Below are positions 1 through 10,106 of a DNA stretch of 25,000 nt, in pieces. The notes under the pieces are model-generated. The model was given only the letters and a program-made list of their open reading frames with translations. It had not been told where the DNA came from and ran no database searches. The stretch spans positions 1 through 25,000 of the forward strand of contig JAHBMJ010000333.1 of the NCBI GenBank assembly GCA_018398765.1. The letters are read 5' to 3'. Source of the stretch: Chromera velia. Its lineage: Eukaryota > Sar > Chromeraceae. Position numbers and translations under genes: made by a program. Positions within the stretch are counted from its first letter, which is position 1. Every line of letters starts with the position of its first letter.

Positions 1-342
1 TATCATAGCTTAAGAAATAGGCCACACCAGAAGCTGATTTTTTTTGTAGTAAATCTCCCACCATATGGCATTGAATGAAAGTAAAAAAAGCTTCGTACAA
101 CTAGGGTGGCTTAAGCAACATTTTTGAACCTGTTGTGAAAAATTCACATTTTTTATTTGGAGACCTCATTTTTTTTAGATTTTTTTTTTCGCTTCCTAGA
201 AGGTTTGATGACCATCTAAGCCAGATTTCTAGGACCTGGGACTCCCGGCTATAAGTTGAATAACATGGTTTCTTTTGAGTTTTTGTATCTGACTCACATG
301 ATTTTTTGTTTATTTTTTGTAGCTACAATTACTGGACAACCG
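1..342. mobile_element. MITE copy 1 (left end cut by window)
   Basis: This stretch repeats base for base 376 bp downstream, as far as I can compare by eye, and ends with the inverted terminal sequence ATTACTGGACAACCG. It has no coding capacity and is rich in T-runs. Its left terminus lies outside the window. It abuts the next copy with a single C between them. Confidence 0.75.
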
Positions 343-358
343 CCGGTTGTCCAGTAAT
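328..358. repeat. 31-bp perfect palindrome at MITE-MITE junction
   Basis: The facing termini of the two MITE units form a perfect palindrome centred on the C at 343 (15 bp each side). Confidence 0.85.
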
Positions 359-718
359 TCTTTCAAATACTAGATTTATCATAGCTTAAGAAATAGGCCA
401 CACCAGAAGCTGATTTTTTTTGTAGTAAATCTCCCACCATATGGCATTGAATGAAAGTAAAAAAAGCTTCGTACAACTAGGGTGGCTTAAGCAACATTTT
501 TGAACCTGTTGTGAAAAATTCACATTTTTTATTTGGAGACCTCATTTTTTTTAGATTTTTTTTTTCGCTTCCTAGAAGGTTTGATGACCATCTAAGCCAG
601 ATTTCTAGGACCTGGGACTCCCGGCTATAAGTTGAATAACATGGTTTCTTTTGAGTTTTTGTATCTGACTCACATGATTTTTTGTTTATTTTTTGTAGCT
701 ACAATTACTGGACAACCG
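344..718. mobile_element. MITE copy 2, complete, 375 bp
   Basis: The left end reads CGGTTGTCCAGTAATT and the right end is its exact reverse complement, giving 16-bp terminal inverted repeats around 343 bp of non-coding, T-rich sequence. The copy looks identical to the partial unit to its left, so the pair is either a very recent tandem duplication or part of a satellite-like array. The superfamily is not identified. No target duplication is evident, because copy 1 directly adjoins the left end and the right flank (GTAGGCGG) is unrelated. Confidence 0.75.
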
Positions 719-1307
719 GTAGGCGGAAGTACACAAACTTTGTGTTTTGTCACGCGGTGCTGATCCCACTTTGCAGAACCATGTCATGCCCAACCTCATG
801 CTATAACGCGAAGGCCCAGGCCTGTAAAGTTATATAAAGTAGATTCTAGTAGACTCACTATAGAGACGGTGGCCCGGTCTTTGATGATCGAAGGTTTTGT
901 TATGCATGTCGCATCCCCACATATGAGGGGCGGATCTAGCCTAGTTTGTCTAAAGGTTCCATGTTCCTGTCAGTCTCAATTCTAGCTAGGAGCAAGCTTA
1001 TTAATCACTTTCAATACACAACTTATCACTTGTGCCAGTGGCTTCTACGGCAAGATAGAAAAACCAAAGGGGGATCAGAGACGGTACATGCAGAACCTTC
1101 CCCACATCTCCCTCCCTTAGCAAAGGCTAGTACCCTTTGTTAAGAGAGAAAGACCTCAATCTATCTAGTCAATCTATGAACAACCCAACCCATCAACCCC
1201 CTTTCTTCACTCAAAAGCCTCCAGGCTTGCTTTCTTCTCCTCTAATTCACCTTTTTTCCCTTGACAATCATTTAATTGATCTTTGTATACTCAGAAAGAA
1301 CGGCCGT
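719..1307. other. No recognised feature
   Basis: This is mixed-composition sequence with only short, unconvincing ORFs. No RNA gene or recognisable repeat was seen. Its right end runs into a decayed retrotransposon whose 3' flank this may be. Confidence 0.4.
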
Positions 1308-2036
1308 TCACTTTGCGCCTTCCGAGTCCAAAGACGCGGAGAACGCTGCCACTTCCCTTCCGAGAAGGCACTTGAGCTGGAAGAGACCCCTTGTGCCCTT
1401 CCTGCTATGAATAGAAGAAAGAAGATTTGCTGCAACAAAGCGCTGCAGTGTGTAGGAAAGGACCTTGTAGTAGCGGTCCATGAGTCTCGCTTGCACCGCT
1501 TGATCTCCTTCTCCGCCTGTCACTCTCCCTGCCCCCAACTTTGCAACCTCCTTCAAAAACCTGATCATCCTCCCCTCTGGTCTCCCGTATGTCTCAAAGA
1601 TGAGAAGCAAAAAATAAAACCTGATCTCATAATAGATCTCCCCATACTTGTTGTTCTTTACTTTCTCCATTGCTCTCGCTGCTGACCATGCTGTCTTTGC
1701 AAATCTACATAGGCGGTTGGCATCGATCAAAAATGGATGAGTGAGTCAGACGGCAACATCTGTAAGCATGATGTCCCCTGCGGGGAGGTCTACAAGAAAA
1801 TCAGGGCGTTTCTGTCTCTCTTTGACAAGATGGGTTGGGGTAAACAGTCTGAGCTGTCCGAAAGTGGGCTCTCTTATCATATAGTAATGCTGGAGCCCCT
1901 GGAGGAGGGAACCTAGGAGGAAACAGAATGCGTCCTTCATCTGTTCATATCTCCACTACACCCCCCCTCCCGTCCCACAAGTCTGGGCATGCTGTCCCTC
2001 AAACACTGAAACTATAGTGACACAATACCCTATACA
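1308..2036 (-). pseudogene. Non-LTR retrotransposon ORF2, C-terminal remnant
   Basis: On the minus strand one frame runs from about 2036 to a TGA at 1308-1310. It carries the layout typical of the C-terminal end of LINE-type ORF2 proteins: a HAQTC...GGG segment (about 1991-1959), then R-Y-E-x-M-K-D-A-F (about 1950-1926), then RPDFLVDLPAGD (about 1803-1768), then LTHPF, and a KY...F...ETYG...FLKEVAKL block (about 1655-1535). The last block resembles the segment that follows the nuclease-like region in many non-LTR ORF2 proteins. The frame is broken by TAG (1956-1958) and TGA (1746-1748). The RT domain is absent, because the sequence upstream is replaced by the foldback repeat that starts at 2039. 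The remnant therefore looks truncated and dead, although the TAG alone would be tolerated if UAG is sense here. Family assignment rests on motif spacing only. Confidence 0.6.
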
Positions 2037-2038
2037 CT

Positions 2039-2428
2039 ACCTAGGGGGACAAAATTAATACATATTATATCTAAGAAGCATATCTTCAACACAATCATCA
2101 TGGGCTTGTGGCACCCTAGTAAACGTAATCTAACGTCAGACTAAAAGATAACTTCTTATTTATATATAGCTCTGTCGTTTTGCTTTATATGTCAAATCTG
2201 TAAAATTGAAAAATGGTAGTCTAGGAGCGCTCTAGGAATTAAAAAAAAAATTCTAGGACTTCAAACTGAATTTTTTACCCAATGTGAAGCCCGTAGGACC
2301 CAACTAGTTAGTATAAGTCTTCACTAAGTCTACTTGGTCAACTTGGTCCAACGCCGCCCCTTTTATCTGATAAACTCAAATCTTCGTTTTTTTTAAAAAA
2401 ATTATGCATTAATTTTGTTCCCCTAGGT
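2039..2428. mobile_element. 390-bp MITE-like unit, left arm of foldback
   Basis: The unit is bounded by ACCTAGGGG at the left and CCCCTAGGT at the right. The inverted termini stay similar for about 28 bp (ACCTAGGGGRACAAAATTAA, then TRCATA). It has no ORF. The same unit occurs at 3121-3510 and, split by the retroelement, at 4447-4605 plus 10455-10686. Whether it is an independent transposon inside the larger repeat or just that repeat's terminal half cannot be settled here. Confidence 0.6.
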
Positions 2429-3120
2429 GTGAAACGCTCAACATTAATTCATCAATTAAATCAAAACGTCAAAAAGATATAAATCAATTTTATGTAAAAA
2501 TACTTTGAATAATTTGTGATGCAATGATACTGTTTGATGTGGGTTAAGATTTGAGATTGATTTTATTTTCATCATAGTGTGTTTATGAAATTTCTGTTTT
2601 TTGTTTTTCAGTTTTTTTTCAAAAAAATCATAAAGTGCCTACACGTATTGCTGTATGGCTTTGCTTACAACAACAATATAATTGAAAAGCGTCAACGTTT
2701 TTCTTTCATTACTGTGAACTTGTGTAGCTATTTCTTATCTATTAGAATTATTTTAGTTTTAAAAAGTTTCTACTTGTAAAAACTTTTTAAAACCAAAATA
2801 ATTCTAATAGATAACAAACAGCTGCACAAGTTCACAGTAATGAAAGAAAAACGTTGACGCTTTTCAACTGTATTATTGTTGTAAGCAAAGCCTTACAGCA
2901 ATATGTGTAGGCATTTTATGATTTTTTTGAAAAAAAACTGAAAAACAAAAAACAGAAATTTCATAAACACACTATGATGAAAATAAAATCAATCTCAAAT
3001 CTTAACCCACATCAAACAGTATCATTGCATCACAAATTATTCAAAATATTTTTATATGAAATTGATTTATATCTTTTTGACGTTTTGATTTAATTGATGA
3101 ATTAATGTTGAGCGTTCCAC

Positions 3121-3510
3121 ACCTAGGGGAACAAAATTAATGCATAATTTTTTTGAAAAAAACGAAGATTTGAGTTTATCAGATAAAAGAAGCGGCGTTG
3201 GACCAAGTTGACCAAGTAGACTTAGTGAAGACTTATACTAACTAGTTGGGTCCTACGGGCTTCACATTGGGTCAAAAATTTAGTTTGAAGTCCTAGAATG
3301 TTTTTTTCAATTCCTAGAGCGCTCCTAGACTACCATTTTTCAATTTTACAGATTTGACATATAAAGCAAAACGACAGAGCTATACATAAATAAGAAGTTA
3401 TCTTTTAGTCTGACGTTAGATTACTTTTACTAGGGTGCCACAAGCCCATGATGATTGTGTTGAAGATATGCTTCTTAGATATAATATGTATTAATTTTGT
3501 CCCCCTAGGT
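3121..3510. mobile_element. 390-bp MITE-like unit, right arm of foldback
   Basis: This is the inverted counterpart of 2039-2428, with the same ACCTAGGGG...CCCCTAGGT termini and exactly the same 390-bp length. Its position mirrors the left copy about the foldback centre. Confidence 0.6.
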
Positions 3511-4094
3511 GTGAAGGGCAAAATCGATAATTTTCATTTTTGACAAAGTCACTTCTCACTCCTAGTCTGTTCTTCAAGGCCTAGCTGTCATCAGACACTA
3601 TCATTCTTTCAAGTTGTAGCTTTTTATATCTACTACCTCTGGTGAGAAAAAAATGTTGTTCTTAACTTACTTTCTGTCTGTTCTGTAATACACTGTGTAT
3701 ATTGCCAAGTATTTTGGAACTACCTTCACTCCTTTCATTACAGAGACAAACTAAGCAAGAGACAGAAGAGCAGAGTAGGATGCTTGAAAGCGCTTTAGCT
3801 TGATTAAGAGATTAGCATATGACAGAGTCTACCAGGCTTCTACCTTAAAGGTCTTTCCAAGAAAAGCATGTGCTTTAAAACATGAATTGAAAGTGACCGT
3901 TCTATGTTTACAAAGCTCTCCCTCTTTTCAAGTTTTTGGAGTCTATTTCACAACAGAACAGGTCTAGGAGAGGCTGCTGGAAGAACGCAATGTTTGCTTT
4001 TAGATTATAGATTGGAGCATTGTTTCTGTTCAGTGGGCTGAGAAGAATGGACTGACCCGGGTGCTTAACCATCTGGCCGATATCGATGTTTCAA
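3511..4094. other. No recognised feature
   Basis: This sequence looks single-copy within the window and lies between the foldback and the next repeat copy. I see no ORF of note, no inverted repeat and no RNA gene. Confidence 0.4.
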
Positions 4095-4605
4095 TTTCTA
4101 CTTGTAAAAACTTTTTAAAACCAAAATAATTCTAATAGATAAGAAACAGCTACACAAATTCACAGTAATGAAAGAAAAACGTTGACGCTTTTCAATTGTA
4201 TTGTTGTTGTAAGCAAAGCCTTACAGCAATACGTGTAGGCACTTTATGATTTTTTTGAAAAAAACTGAAAAACAAAAAACAGAAATTTCATAAACACACT
4301 ATGATAAAAATAAAATCAATCTCAAATCTTAACCCACATCAAACAGTATCATTGTATCACAAATTATTCAAAGTATTTTTCATGAAATTGATTTATATCT
4401 TTTTGACGTTTTGATTTAATTGATGAATTAATGTTGAGCGCTCCACACCTAGGGGAACAAAATTAATGCATAATTTTTTTGAAAAAAACGAAGATTTGAG
4501 TTTGTCAGATAAAAGGGGCGGCGTTGGACCAAGCTGACCAAGTAGACTTAGTGAAGACTTATACTAACTAGTTGGGTCCTACGGGCCTCACATTGGGTCA
4601 AAAAT
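4095..4605. repeat. Third copy of foldback arm, part 1 (interrupted)
   Basis: This is a close copy of the foldback loop plus right arm (compare about 2768-3281). It stops abruptly after GGGTCAAAAAT, where the retroelement begins, and resumes at 10455 with TTAGTTTGAAG. The uninterrupted copy at about 3269-3290 supplies the empty-site sequence. Confidence 0.88.
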
Positions 4606-4964
4606 GCATGCCTCCAAGCACTTCGTTCACTTCGAGCTGTTGGTGTTACATTTGATTTGGTGTGTATATGGGTGCATGTTGGTGTTGCATTATGTTGCAT
4701 GCATGCTAGTGTTGCTTTTTAAGGTCTCTCGCATGATGCACAGCGAAAATAATCTGCGCGCGCGCACGTTTGACCACAAAATTCGATCAAAAGCATGCGT
4801 GCGTGATTGCATTGGATCAAGTGACTGTGGCTAGCCGGATAGCTTTCTTTTGAAGCATCCTTGTTTGTCAGTCACAATAAACCGAGACCTTAAAAAGAAA
4901 GTCGGCGCAGTGAAGACTACTGACTAGATTGTCCATCTAGCCTACAGCTTATCTTACAAGCTAG
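4606..4964 (+). repeat. Left direct terminal repeat (pseudo-LTR), 359 bp
   Basis: It begins GCATGCCTCC and ends TTACAAGCTAG. It matches 10107-10454 with a few substitutions and one small length difference: an 11-bp stretch around AATAAACCGAG is missing in the right copy. It contains TGTTGGTGTT motifs and an alternating GCGCGCGCGC tract. I found no hammerhead ribozyme core in it. The 76-codon ORF over it is not supported. Confidence 0.88.
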
Positions 4965-5112
4965 TTTGTACGCGGTGTGAATCCCTGTTTGGGAATATCA
5001 CATTGCAGCAGATTCAGATTCAGACTGATGTAGCCTGGTCACGTTTTCAGTTTCCAGTTTCCAGGTTTTGAGCTGAATTCTACTGTTGTCGATATGTGTT
5101 CTTTCTGAAAAA

Positions 5113-6432
5113 ATGGAGAGAAAGCCTTTCCCGGTTCGAGTAGGAGGAGGGACAGGCGGACAAGGGACTGGACTCCAGGCAAGGAGACCCAGGTATGTGC
5201 AGTTGGTTGATGTCTTGCCGACTGCCCCTGGGGCTCTCCTTGTTTTGAATCCAAACCAAGTCCCTGAGTCAACTGGTGTCATTCTGCCTATCCATTTCTC
5301 TAATACGCAGGCTGAGCAACTCAAGCAGATGGACGCGCAAGGAGAGGAAGGAGGGCGGATGGTTGTGTCGGTCCAGCCCATCAACGTCTACAAGAACCAC
5401 ACTCGGAGGATGTTCTCGTTTGACCTTCAGGATCAGCCCAACCTATACTACAAGCCCGAGTATACGAAGGTCTACGCAAGCAATGAAGCTGTGTCTAACG
5501 CCATGGCTGATTTCGCGCGGATAACCTTCAGCAAAGCGGGAGGCCCTGGTTCAGTGTTCGTACTCGAGAACGCTGCCAGTCGGGCGGAGCACCAGCAGAT
5601 CGTGTTGTGCAACTAGGATCAGTTTCGGAAGCTCCTGGCTCTCGGACTTCAGTGTTTGTACACACTGATGGCAGAGTGCGGGTATGATCCAGACCGCTTG
5701 AAGAAGGCTTTTCGCAAGATCCTCTCCCGACTGCCCCCGGACCCTTTCCTTCCCCAGTATGGAGTGGTAGGACACTCCAATGTTCACGTCAGACCTGATC
5801 CTCAGGTCTTGATATATTCGAACCCGCTGGAGGCTGCCTTGGCGGCCTTGTAGACAGGTGAAGGGTGTCTGGGTGGGCAAGATGGCATCCCAGGTACGGC
5901 CAGTCAGCCCGTCGAGATCGAGGGATCGGACGTTGAGATGTCGGCTGTGCAGCCGTCTGGCAAGAGGCGATGTCCATGTAAAGGAGCAAAGTCAGTGCCT
6001 GGCCCAGGTACTCTGGCTCAGCTCCAACAACAACCGCAGCAACAGAAGCAGCAGCAGCAAACAAAGGTTCAGCAGAAGACTATGAGCAGGAGAGAGGGAC
6101 TGTCAGTTGCAGATCCCCTTGTCACCCCGGTGAGGGAGCAGCCTTCGCGGCTATATGGTCGGGTCTGCGCTGAGCTCCCAGCCCCACAGGAAGTCGAGTA
6201 TCCAACGTTGGTACAGAAAGCCAACGATCTGTACACCAACGTGGTTGGTTTCCTCCAAGCCCACGGTCAACCAGTGGAGGAAGACTATGTGAAAACCCTT
6301 GTGATCAGGAATCTCCGTCAGTGGGGGGTCAGGAGGGATACCATCCCTAGTGACGCAGAACTGCAGGAGCTGTTCTTCTGTGCTATCCATCTCCACGGAG
6401 ATGACAGCGGTGTTGACAGGCAGGCCGTCTGA
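5113..6432 (+). CDS. Retroelement ORF1 (unknown function; two in-frame TAGs)
   Basis: The frame opens with ATG at 5113 and closes with TGA at 6430-6432 (439 residues if TAG is sense). TAGs lie at 5614-5616 and 5851-5853. Protein-like sequence continues in phase across both: ...QQIVLCN [TAG] DQFRKLLALG... and ...EAALAAL [TAG] TGEGCLGG.... The first part is a Gly/Arg-rich N-terminus followed by an apparently globular region. After the second TAG come an acidic stretch, a basic GKRRCPCKG patch and a Gln-rich run (about 6028-6078) written entirely in CAA/CAG codons. The last ~120 residues look globular again. I do not recognise a domain. Its place upstream of the RT ORF suggests an accessory role such as RNA binding, but that is inference. 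If TAG is stop, only residues 1-167 would be made. Confidence 0.6.
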
Positions 6433-6455
6433 ATATTAGGAGTCATCTCAGCGAA

Positions 6456-6559
6456 GTAAGTGACTCCCCTGGTCAGTCTTATTGCTCAAAAAAGCTAAAC
6501 CGCTACGTCATTAATTTGATAAGAATGGATTCCTGGCAATTTTCTATGTGTGTTGCAGG
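6456..6559 (+). other. Candidate spliceosomal intron, 104 bp
   Basis: The stretch starts GTAAGTGACT and ends TGTGTTGCAG, both strong eukaryotic splice-site matches. It lies between the ORF1 stop and the coding-like part of ORF2. If real, it removes the ATG at 6525, and ORF2 would need a start elsewhere. Confidence 0.4.
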
Positions 6560-9500
6560 TGGAAGAGGGAACAGAAGTAGGGAGGGGGAAGGGTGGGAAT
6601 TAGATTCATGGGCACTTAGGGTGGAAGCGTCAAACTATGCAATGTGGAGAAGAATTGAACAGCTGCGTAATCTGGCAGATGCTTTGTTTACTCATGCTCC
6701 AAGGATCTGGAGAGAGAGGGATCCGTTATCGCTAATATTCTTACATTTGGGTGCAATTCGTTCTTTGCTGTTACAGTTGTTACATAGACGCCTGCATTTG
6801 ACTTATCCTGTATACCGTGACGATGTGCGTAAGTGTAGTTGTAAGCTAAATGTCGAATTGCCTCTGTCTCGATTTACAGGCGGAAGGAGTGTTAAGATTG
6901 TATTGCAACGCCGTAAGTGTGACGGGAGCCAGAGTGGTGCTTCAGGTGCGTCTCTCTGGAGGTCTCGTCATATTTAACGGCTGTTGCTTGATGCTGCTGA
7001 TGCATTGTTTGTTGAGTGGTGTGAGCGGTGGTTAGAATTCGCTCCTACAAGATTTGCTTTTTACCTCAAATCTGTTCGTGATCGATTGCAAGCGTATGGA
7101 GTGCCCGTCTGCACATGTTCAAATAGTACAAATGTATTGTATATGATGTTTTCTCCTTTCTTTCATCGTGGTCCTTATATTGGGTGTACTTCTCAATTTG
7201 TATCTCAAAGGTTGAGAGGGCATGTGAATGCAGCATTTTCTTTGACTCGTCGGGGTGGGCAACAAGCAATGCATGCTTCTCGTCTGTACATCGCTTTTTC
7301 ATTTGACTCTTTACATTTATGGACGTTGATGCCGGTATGCCATATAGCTGACGCAAATGGATGGACTTCCAGAAAGCTCTTGCTAGTAACAGAAGCCTTG
7401 GCAATCTTGCAGCTGCAGCCCTCTCTGAATATGAAAGGAAATCCTTATTGTTCCATTAGTGATAAATCAATGATTCATATACCTGTGCAGGGCGAACATT
7501 CGCCGTCGCAGCCCTTGAGAAAGGGCAGGCGGGGGCAAGATGCTTCGTCCAAGGCTGCGTTGCCGAGATCGTTGTGTCCTCTCTCCTTGCGAGAGATGAT
7601 CATCAAAATTCCGCAGAGAGGGTGGAAGAAAGAGGATTTTATCAGAAGAGCAGATGTAATTGGGGCTGTGGGTGGGGCTGGGTCGTTGGCTTATCATCTG
7701 TGGCTTCGATCTTTTTTGGGAAGAAGAAGAAGATCGAAACAGCAATTGGGGTGGTTGTCAGTTGAAAAAGAAGATTTAATTGCAGTTGTCAGGCAGGAGT
7801 TGCGCTATGCAGATGTGGAGTTCTTTCGAGGATTGTTTGTGTTGAATGTCAAACGCTTGTGTTTATTGAGGGAATGGAAGTTATCTGATGTCCTTTCATC
7901 TGTTTTTGTTTTTGATTTTCGTATCCCAAACGTCTCTCTTCCTCTTATCCTCAAGGTAGTTCGTGGTTGCTTGTCCAGTTTTTTCTCTTCTTTTTCTCTT
8001 TCTACGCCTCTCCGAATTCGTTTACGCTCAGCTGAAGCCCCAAACTTGCTTAAATTGCTGAAAAATAAGAAGGAGGCTTCGTTGAGCTTGAACGATAGGG
8101 ATGCGGATTGCAATGCAATACAGATGAATGAATGTAATTGCGAAAGGTTGATTCATGAATTCAATCTAAAGCAATATGAAGGGCATGTGTGTGCACTCTT
8201 GTCCACGTCTCCTTCGCTAAGTGATGCTCTGTCTCTCCCTCTTTTCTGGAACTGCAATACTCCTTTTCTCAGTAAGGCATCTGATTTATTGAGAGCATGC
8301 AAGAAAGAAGGAAGAAAGATTATTGCTCGGCTACCAAACAGTGAGCCGCATCTAACAGAAGAAAGAAATACGAAGTTGAAAAGACACTTATAGGAATGGA
8401 AAGAAACCTTTGAGTCAGCGGTGGACTCAACCCAAGCAAAAAAAGGCTTATTTCCATCGCCCATTTGTCCGCCTTCGGCCTCTTTGATGCGCCGTCTAAG
8501 AAAGTCTTTGTCAATTGTATTGATTGATCGTTCCAAGGGCGATTTGGCTTTTATGTGCCCGAGGGTTTATAAGCATTTTGGGGTTTTTGAGCTCTTTCCT
8601 GCCTCTAAAGCATTTAAGCATCTGACAGAGGAACAAGTGAAAGAAAAGACAAATCGATGGTTTCGGCCTGCTTGGCCGAAGGTGCTGCAGGAGGCAGTTG
8701 AAGTCTTCCCTCCTAGAAGTAAAGCATCTCACCAGTGGGGGCTTGGGGTAGCTCTTCCAAAAAGAAAATCTTGGAACGAGGAAGGAAAGCCTCTAAGTGG
8801 TTGGGGAGAAATGAAATTTCGTCCTTTATCTTCGTATTTTCATCATGCTTGGAGAAAGGCTCTTTTTGTTGTTTGTCAGGCTCTGAATTTTTTGACATCT
8901 TCCATGTCTCCTCATGCCACATTGATAGCACCTGATCAATTCACCACTGCAGTAGACAGATTGAATTCAGCAGAGTCAGATTTGACATGCGAACAATTTT
9001 TTTTGTGTAATCCACAAGGCCCGGCTCATGGAGCAAAACTGTCTGTGAGAATAGAAGATATTAAAGAGTTCTTCCCTTCATGCCCGCGTGAAGAAGTACT
9101 TCAGGAAGTGAATAAACGCATCCATGAAGTACACGAGGAAAAGAGAGCGAGGTTTGTGTGTTTTCTGAGGGGATCGGTTGAGAGAGTTTTTCGTCAGCAA
9201 ATTAGACCTAGAGGTGGTCGATTTTTGGTATCATCTGTGCATGTGCGCCTCGTCCCGTTCTTTTCGTCACGTTGCAATTATTTTCATGCTGATGCCCTTC
9301 CTTTGTGGTGGGTGCCTGAGTTCTTGAAACTTGATTTTGAGACTTGTTGCATTAGAGTGGGTAAGTGGTTTCTTCATCAGAAAGAAGGGTGGCCACAGGG
9401 GGCGCCAGTGTCTCCGGGGGGGACGCAGTTTTATGCTGCCTACAAAGAGAGGCAATGGGCTCAGCATAGGGGTGTGGATTCTTTTAGAACTGATGCATGG

Positions 9501-9968
9501 TTAATAGCTCGCTGGATTGATAATTGTCTGATTGTGCTTCGGCATCAGGAGCAGCTTTCACTTAGTCAATCTCCTTTTCTTTCTGCTTTCCTCAATCCAC
9601 AATTTTATGCTCCTACGTGCAAGCTTGTGCAGCAAGAAAAGAATGACTTCTTGCAGTTTCATTTGTCAGTGTGTCCAGTTACTACAAGACTGTTTTGTAC
9701 GCCTAAGAAGTCAGTAGCTCCTTTACCTCGCTATATGCATGCAGCTGCTGCTCATCCAAATTTCTTGAAAAAGAGGATTTTGAAGGGTCATTTCATGCGC
9801 GCGATGTTGTATTATATCGGTCCCCCATCCATGTTGATTACTGTAATGCATGATTTAATTAATGAGTTGTGCTGTTTTGGGTACCCACGAGAGTTGTGTG
9901 TGCATACAGCGAGGGAGGTGTATTATATGTTGTTTCGTTTGCCGTTGCCGGGCTGTTTATCAGATTGA
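6525..9968 (+). CDS. Retroelement ORF2: GIY-YIG endonuclease - reverse transcriptase
   Basis: One frame runs from ATG 6525 to TGA 9966-9968, broken only by TAA (6975-6977, inside a possible intron) and TAG (8391-8393). The GIY-YIG domain is at about 7134-7433: LYMM stands for the GIY strand, then GPYIGCT, RLRGH with Arg and His, and TEALAIL..PSLN with the catalytic Glu. A basic linker follows. RT begins near 8510 (LIDRSKGDLAFMCP), with LPKRK and FRPLSS finger motifs, motif A IEDIKEFFPS (about 9050-9080), motif B GWPQGAPVSPGG (about 9388-9425) and motif C RWIDN (9510-9524), where the usual second Asp is Asn. Thumb-like HPNFLKKRIL and FGYPREL close it. This is the retrotransposition enzyme: GIY-YIG nicks DNA and RT copies the RNA. 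Sequence quality is continuous across the TAG (KRHL [TAG] EWKETFESAVD). The true start is uncertain; 6525 is the first in-frame ATG. Confidence 0.78.
6829..6879 (+). other. Candidate intron within ORF2, 51 bp
   Basis: It begins GTAAGTGTAG and ends CGATTTACAG. Its length is a multiple of three and it contains no stop in the ORF2 frame, so coding continues with or without splicing. Confidence 0.4.
6913..7035 (+). other. Candidate intron within ORF2 that would remove the TAA, 123 bp
   Basis: The donor is GTAAGTGTGA at 6913 and a possible acceptor is GGTGGTTAG ending at 7035. Splicing keeps phase (C + AA gives CAA) and removes the in-frame TAA at 6975. Against it, the acceptor lacks a pyrimidine tract, and the removed segment encodes a plausible helix (LLLDAADALFVEW). 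A nearer acceptor (TTCAG at 6945) would leave the TAA in place. Confidence 0.25.
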
Positions 9969-10026
9969 TTAGAAGAGTGTGAAAGCGTAGGCAGTATGCC
10001 CCATGTGTGCGTGTGTGTGTTTGTGT

Positions 10027-10070
10027 GCTGTTGGTGTTGCCGGGCTATGAGGCCCGGTAACGCCAACAGC
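10027..10070 (+). promoter_or_regulatory. 19-bp RNA hairpin in retroelement 3' region
   Basis: The arm GCTGTTGGTGTTGCCGGGC (10027-10045) pairs with GCCCGGTAACGCCAACAGC (10052-10070) around a 6-nt loop. The only two departures from perfect complementarity are G-U pairs, so the stem is fully paired as RNA. It sits 58 bases after the ORF2 stop and just before the right terminal repeat. It may be an RT recognition or RNA-processing structure (inference). Confidence 0.7.
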
Positions 10071-10106
10071 TCTTCGTTTTCTTCATGCTTGTCGGCATGT
10101 GCAAAC

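Larger units (their letters stand above)
2039..3510. repeat. 1.47-kb foldback: two ~730-bp inverted arms
   Basis: The sequence from 2039 to about 2770 is repeated in inverse orientation from about 2779 to 3510, with a loop of roughly 8-10 bp (CTACTTGT region). Both outer ends read ACCTAGGGGGACAAAATTAA. The arms differ only by scattered substitutions and homopolymer-length changes, some visible on inspection. The short ORFs inside it are by-products of the repeat. A third copy of one arm lies at 4095-4605/10455-10686, so the unit is a dispersed ~735-bp repeat and the foldback is a head-to-head pair. Confidence 0.9.

Noticed and set aside
854-865. GACTCACTATAG, matching the core of the phage T7 promoter
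   Set aside because: Only 12 bases match; the upstream TAATAC is missing and no vector sequence surrounds it. Probably chance, though worth a vector screen.
1137-1685. 182-codon plus-strand ORF
   Set aside because: It lies opposite the minus-strand LINE remnant, which explains its openness.
2579-2779. 66-codon ORF in the foldback
   Set aside because: AT-rich low-complexity translation crossing the palindrome centre.
4604-4834. 76-codon ORF at the start of the left terminal repeat
   Set aside because: Its ATG straddles the insertion junction, and the right repeat copy changes the reading. No protein character.
6850-7035. Frame +1 ORF overlapping the start of ORF2
   Set aside because: It has weaker continuity with the GIY-YIG domain than the +3 frame, and splicing into it does not preserve phase.
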